From Echinostoma caproni (taxonomy: Eukaryota; Platyhelminthes; Trematoda; Plagiorchiida; Echinostomatidae): a DNA stretch of 64,000 nucleotides. The position numbers and the translations under genes were made by a program. Where the stretch lies: assembly GCA_900618425.1 (NCBI GenBank), contig UZAN01039976.1:28772-92771 (forward strand). The letters run 5' to 3'. Numbering within the stretch: the stretch's first letter is position 1; the number at the start of each line of letters is the position of its first letter. Shown in pieces: positions 59,518 through 64,000 of the stretch. The notes beneath the pieces are model-generated. The model searched no databases and was not told the DNA's origin. It saw nothing but the letters and a program-made list of their open reading frames with translations.

Positions 59518-59690
59518 CCCGGTGGCCAAGTGGGTAGCATATTTGCGTTCTGCCTGTGAGGTCCCGGGTTCGATCCCCAATTGGATCGATGGATTAGCAC
59601 TGTTGATGAGATCCGCCCAACCAGGTCGAAACGGCTGTCCAGTGCTTCCTAGCTTTTCAGTTCACGCTTCATTTGCTATATACAGGACAC
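59518..59690 (+). repeat. tRNA-derived SINE (family A), best copy
   Basis: A box GGCCAAGTGGG (59524-59534) and B box GGTTCGATCCC (59567-59577), then a body with GGATTAGCACTGTTGATGAG, CCAGGTCGAAACGGCTG, CAGTGCTTCC and TTCAGTTCACGCTTC. Diverged parts of the body occur at about 16125, 19160 and 35625. There is no paired acceptor stem, so it is not a functional tRNA. Confidence 0.72.
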
Positions 59691-62600
59691 ATTCACCTTT
59701 TAATTTATATTTAAATATCGCAAAATAGTCTTACATGTCGAAGATGGATGAGGGTGTACACCTGTACTCTCACGCGAACAAGAACTGACGTAACTAGCAA
59801 TTGGGGCTGAGTTAGCAGAAACGTAGAACAACAACAAATGACCTACCCTGCCTTCCTTGGAACTCCTCTGTTGGGCGCTTTTGTGTGGCAAATCGTTTAA
59901 ATTGAATGTTCAATTTCTCATCCAATTCGAACCAAACAGTAAGTTGCTCAATATGAAGCCACAAACAGCGAAATCTGTCGCAATAGTTTTCTCCCTAAAA
60001 CCACTATCACTGACAGTAGGGGAAAAACCTGGCACAAAATGACCATAATAGTTTGGGTTGCGTTATTATATCTGACTTAAAGATAGATCACTATCGCTAT
60101 TTACGAAATCGAGGGAGAGAACCTCTCTCAGCGATGCGCAGTTTAAAACAAGGTGAAAATACACAGGTGGTACAAGTTTATAAACGAAAAGTTTCTTGAC
60201 GCCACAAACGTCGTCCAGCGCTAATACAGTGGTAATAAACAGTAGAGCTAATCATATACGATTGATATTCCCTCTAAACGGTGGTTTACGCGGGCAAACA
60301 TACACGGAAGTTATATGAAAGTAACCTCACATAGTTTAACTCATCTTAGTGTGGATTTCTGTCTAATTTATTCCTTTCTTGCGTATCGGGATTGTGAATA
60401 CCAAGGTCAAATAAATTATTCATGCAACTTTGATCACGTGGCACAATCAGCCTAAATATTTTGAGGTTGAAATTCGGGATGATCAAGTTTTCTGCCTTGC
60501 ACTTTAGATGACCCATCGCTGTTGAGGAACAAAACATTGCAAAAACACTGCTTTCCAGTGGAATGAATGCAAACTTTATATCCCTTTAAATCAAAAGCTT
60601 ATGGTTTGCAGTTTAAATAAACCACGGTCGTGGTCAACGCAACTATGGCCACATGTCCCACACAAAGACTCCCTAATATTTCTCATTCAGGAGAGTCTTT
60701 TGTGTGCAAAAACAAAACGAAGGTTTGAGAACGAAAGATTCAACACTCAATCACCGTGCCTACCCTTTCACAGACAAAAAAAATTAGATGGAGGAATGAA
60801 AGTTCTTTGTTATCTCTGCCAAAATCAATGGGCAAACCCTGCTTGGAATCACTTCACTTTAGGATATATAGCTCTAGGAACAAATAATGTGAGAATAATC
60901 TGAGTTTAACTAGATCCGTGTGATGGTTGCGAGCACAGAATATTTCTGGTGTTATTGGGGTTTTTACGCAAGAGAACTAGATGAAACATGTAAAATGATT
61001 CATGCCGCAAATTACTGTGCGGGCGTTCATTGTAAACTAGATCCATAAAAGAAGTGGTTGACTATGAAACGGTATCCCGACGATCCGGACAGCTGATTGA
61101 AGTTTCATTTTTACGGTGCAATTTGATAATGAAATGGAAAGAAAGATAGACCGCGGAAGTTCGCGTTCACTTTACTATGTAGGTTTTCATAGGTCTTGCA
61201 CAGGAGAGAGACATCTCGGTATTTTGGTTCAAATGCACTGTGGTCGTTGTCTAGGAAGTGAGTTACGTAACGTGGTGATGATCCTCCTCTTGCTCGGAAA
61301 CGAATCGATGCATTGGTAAACTGGTTTTTGCATACGAATCAGAATGTATAGTTTATCATGAGCTTGTTAATAAAATTTTGTTCATTTAGCATAAATCATA
61401 CTTTTATTTCATCAAAGGATTTTTATCTTCAAGTACACTGCTGAAATGGCATTGGCCTGTTAGCACCTTGACCAAAGGAGGAAGTTAAGCGTAGTTAAGC
61501 GATGGCAATGTCGTTCAGCTTGATGTTACCAAATATTTTGATATTCTTATCATTTTCATTGTATTTTTATTAATCATATCTAAATTACAGCTGTAGGAAT
61601 ATTTTCAAAATGATAAAAAATTCCGTTCATTGCAGATTAGTTCCAGAAAAGCTCCTTTTACTGAAAATCTTCACGTGACAGACTTCGACAAATAGCAGTT
61701 GATACATTTTCAACCGAAAACATCTATTTTCTCAAGAAACACGATTTTACTAAATGTTTTGATTGTCCGCCACAGAGTAGGATTTTCTTTGTGATACCAT
61801 CTCCAAAAACTGATTGCAAGATCAATGAAACTTTGTGATTCAGTCGCGGAACTCTAAACTCATTCTGCGCTCTGTTATCAGCTTATTGACTATGATAGGT
61901 CCCTTAGGTAGCTCAGAAACTGCTCACTTGACAAGCGTATTGCATCAATGACATATTGCGTCATATACTATTCAAACCTCTGCCGCTTCTCGTGTTTGAG
62001 TTCCTCAATTTAGTAAATTATGAGCAATTCGATTAATCTAATCTCTGGTACTAAGTATACGCTCCTCATTTTTCGAGTCTTTTCATCCCTTTTTCATGTC
62101 ATTCTTTGTATATTCTACACTCCGTGAACCGTCTGCCTATCATCTAACTCAATACCATGTCTATTCTAATGAGGCTGTATGTTGTTAAATAGGCCAAATC
62201 GTAGGGCTTATGTTGCCGGTTATGATGTAAGACCAATGACCACCAGTGGAGTTTACCCTGTTCTTCCATTCATTGCACAACGCTGTGTTATTCAAAAAAT
62301 CGTTTGGCTAGATAAAACATTTGTGGATCCAAGTTAGCTTTAATAATTGCAATTAGATCGGGGTAGTAAATTTCATACAGAAATTCACCCAATATAGGCT
62401 TTAGGAAAATCATCAGCTTTTCTCAAACGACTTACTCCTCGCAACTGATTCGTCGAAGCACAACTGTTTCCTAAGGAAGAGAAACTTGGTACATTCACAG
62501 AGGATATCCAGCTGGGGCAAAAAGGACATATGATGTATTACAGAATTTATTGTTCCCATGATTCATATAATCCGGACTGAGATAAACATCATAACAATAA

Positions 62601-62790
62601 TACCCTTGAGTTCAGTTTATTTTGTTCTGACACATTGACATGAACAAAATGTCAACCCAATTGTGCAATAAAAATTGTGCTTGTTTTCCTGTCCCTACTG
62701 AGATGAAACTAAAAGGATCCAGTGATACACAACTTTATACATTGTGTTGGAAATGATGTGGAATGTCTGTGGCTCGGGATGCGAATGTTG

Positions 62791-62917
62791 GTGTTGGTGC
62801 GTTCTCCGAGCTGGAAGTATTGTTCGCAGACGTTTCGAAGTCGTACGGATGATATTGCCTAGACTGACTAAGAAACGTCTGCGAACAACACTTCCAGCTC
62901 GGAGAGCACACAAACAC
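62791..62917. repeat. Fold-back hairpin, 46-bp arms
   Basis: The left arm 62791-62836 and right arm 62872-62917 are inverted copies differing at about 4 of 46 positions, with a 35-base loop. The core TCCGAGCTGGAAGT and TTGTTCGCAGACGTTTC are fully conserved in both arms. It is probably a fold-back or MITE-like element. It makes mirror-image open frames on both strands, which I do not treat as genes. Confidence 0.8.
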
Positions 62918-64000
62918 CGACACAATTACACACTGTATGCAACAATCTCTGACCGAGGTTAGCCACCTAAATATACTTAAAACCTGGCGTGTGCAATTCC
63001 AGCAATTTCAAACGAGATACTGTAGAGTTGTTCAGCATTGTTGTGCAATGGTAGCACATGATACGTTTGCCGTTTTGATGTGGAAAGAGGTCAGAGGGAG
63101 GCAGGTGGGGAGAATCAAAAATAAATCGCAGCGCTTAGGGCCCGCGAGAAACCGGCGACAGCTGATCAGTGATCGGTAACCTCAGACCCCACACGGTGGA
63201 ACACAAATCCACTGTTCGTACGTCAAATCCGTTATGTTATTTTTTACTAAGTCAGAATATTTTTATAAGTGACAATTTTATAAAATAGTTTTCCCATTTG
63301 GTTCGAATAAGCCTCATTCACTAACTGCTATATTTGAACTCAGTATCAGTAATACCTATGCTTTTTAAAGTAAATTTTAACCACAGTTTAGGTTGTGCAT
63401 AGATATAGATCTTTTGTGACATTTCATCTGTCTACGGATTGAACTGTCCAGCATGGACTGTTCAATTTTGTCTACTAAATTGGGATCAGGGTTTATTTAA
63501 TATTTATAGGACAGTAAAATCGGCATTCGCGCCCGAAGAGGTAAAATGTTTATCTTTTCAGCGGTACTTGTTCCTCGTTCGAGTGATGCAACGGCTGAAA
63601 GAGTGCAATGGATAACTGTTGAAAATGAGAAGCCAAGATGGATCCTTTATAACCATTGTTGTAGCTTTCGTTTTTTAACTTTGTGAATATCCACACCAGT
63701 TTGATGTTGTGCATTCCATGGAAAATAGAATAAACCGAGTAAATGCGTCAAGTTACCTTCAAGTCTGACAGTTCGCTTCCCGGATATCGTGAAAATCTGG
63801 TTACTATAACGTTATCGGTTCTAAACTAAAGCGCTGCTCATTTCAAATATTCGTTAAACGAAGTCCTTCCAAGAGCAGTGCAAATTATGATACGCCAACA
63901 TATTTTTTCAATCCCTTTTTTCTACAAGGCATACGTAGAAACATGTGCTCACAACCGCTTTCCACTGTTTAAGCCTACACGCTTCAGATCTAACCTGCAC
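62918..64000. other. Right end, nothing recognised
   Basis: No coding exon, RNA gene or repeat family that I can support. Confidence 0.5.

Larger units (their letters stand above)
56018..62790. other. Region without a confident gene
   Basis: It contains a family C SINE-like copy (56290-56440), the best family A SINE (59518-59690) and an unresolved base at 58162. Reading frames here are short and lack splice or domain support. Confidence 0.5.

Noticed and set aside
62695..62962. Mirror-image open frames on both strands
   Set aside because: They arise from the fold-back hairpin.
1..64000. CRISPR arrays, operons, bacterial promoters, rRNA genes
   Set aside because: None seen; the exon-intron layout is eukaryotic.

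Overview
This is eukaryotic, almost certainly animal, genomic DNA. It has small exons of about 110-140 bases separated by introns of 1.4-4.9 kb, GT-AG splice sites, dispersed tRNA-derived SINE copies, microsatellites and two scaffold gaps (10388-11297 and 43033-43694). The gene content and the degraded repeat-rich background would fit a flatworm such as a digenean trematode. That placement is inference, because no rRNA or mitochondrial sequence is present to decide it.

The left 25 kb carries the one gene I can identify well. It is on the minus strand, so it reads from right to left, and it continues past the left edge. From 5' to 3' its exons are: the end of an EMI domain (25024-25133), one non-calcium EGF (21622-21735), then seven single-exon EGF repeats at 16642-16764, 13201-13326, 11471-11599, 8961-9086, 6597-6719, 2385-2525 and 33-164. 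After the EMI exon (phase 2 in, phase 1 out), every exon is phase 1 at both ends, so each exon is a removable EGF module. Calcium-binding repeats (D-x-D/N-E-C start) alternate with non-calcium repeats. EMI followed by EGF and mixed EGF repeats is the layout of the secreted MEGF6/EGFL class of extracellular matrix proteins. The signal peptide and the start of the EMI domain were not found with confidence. A 99-base phase 1-1 open segment with good splice sites (14974-15072) lies between two EGF exons and could be a cassette exon.

The right 39 kb (25134-64000) has no gene I can name. It holds tRNA-like SINE copies of at least three families, LTR-like fragments, simple repeats and a fold-back hairpin at 62791-62917. 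A cluster of minus-strand coding-like segments at 54.8-56.0 kb includes two with strong pyrimidine-tract acceptors and matching phase 0 ends (54804-54968 and 55434-55553). These may be exons, or remains, of a second unidentified gene. Shorter coding-like pieces lie near 39.1-39.4, 47.6-48.3 and 50.4-51.0 kb. No bacterial-type features, CRISPR arrays or rRNA genes are visible.
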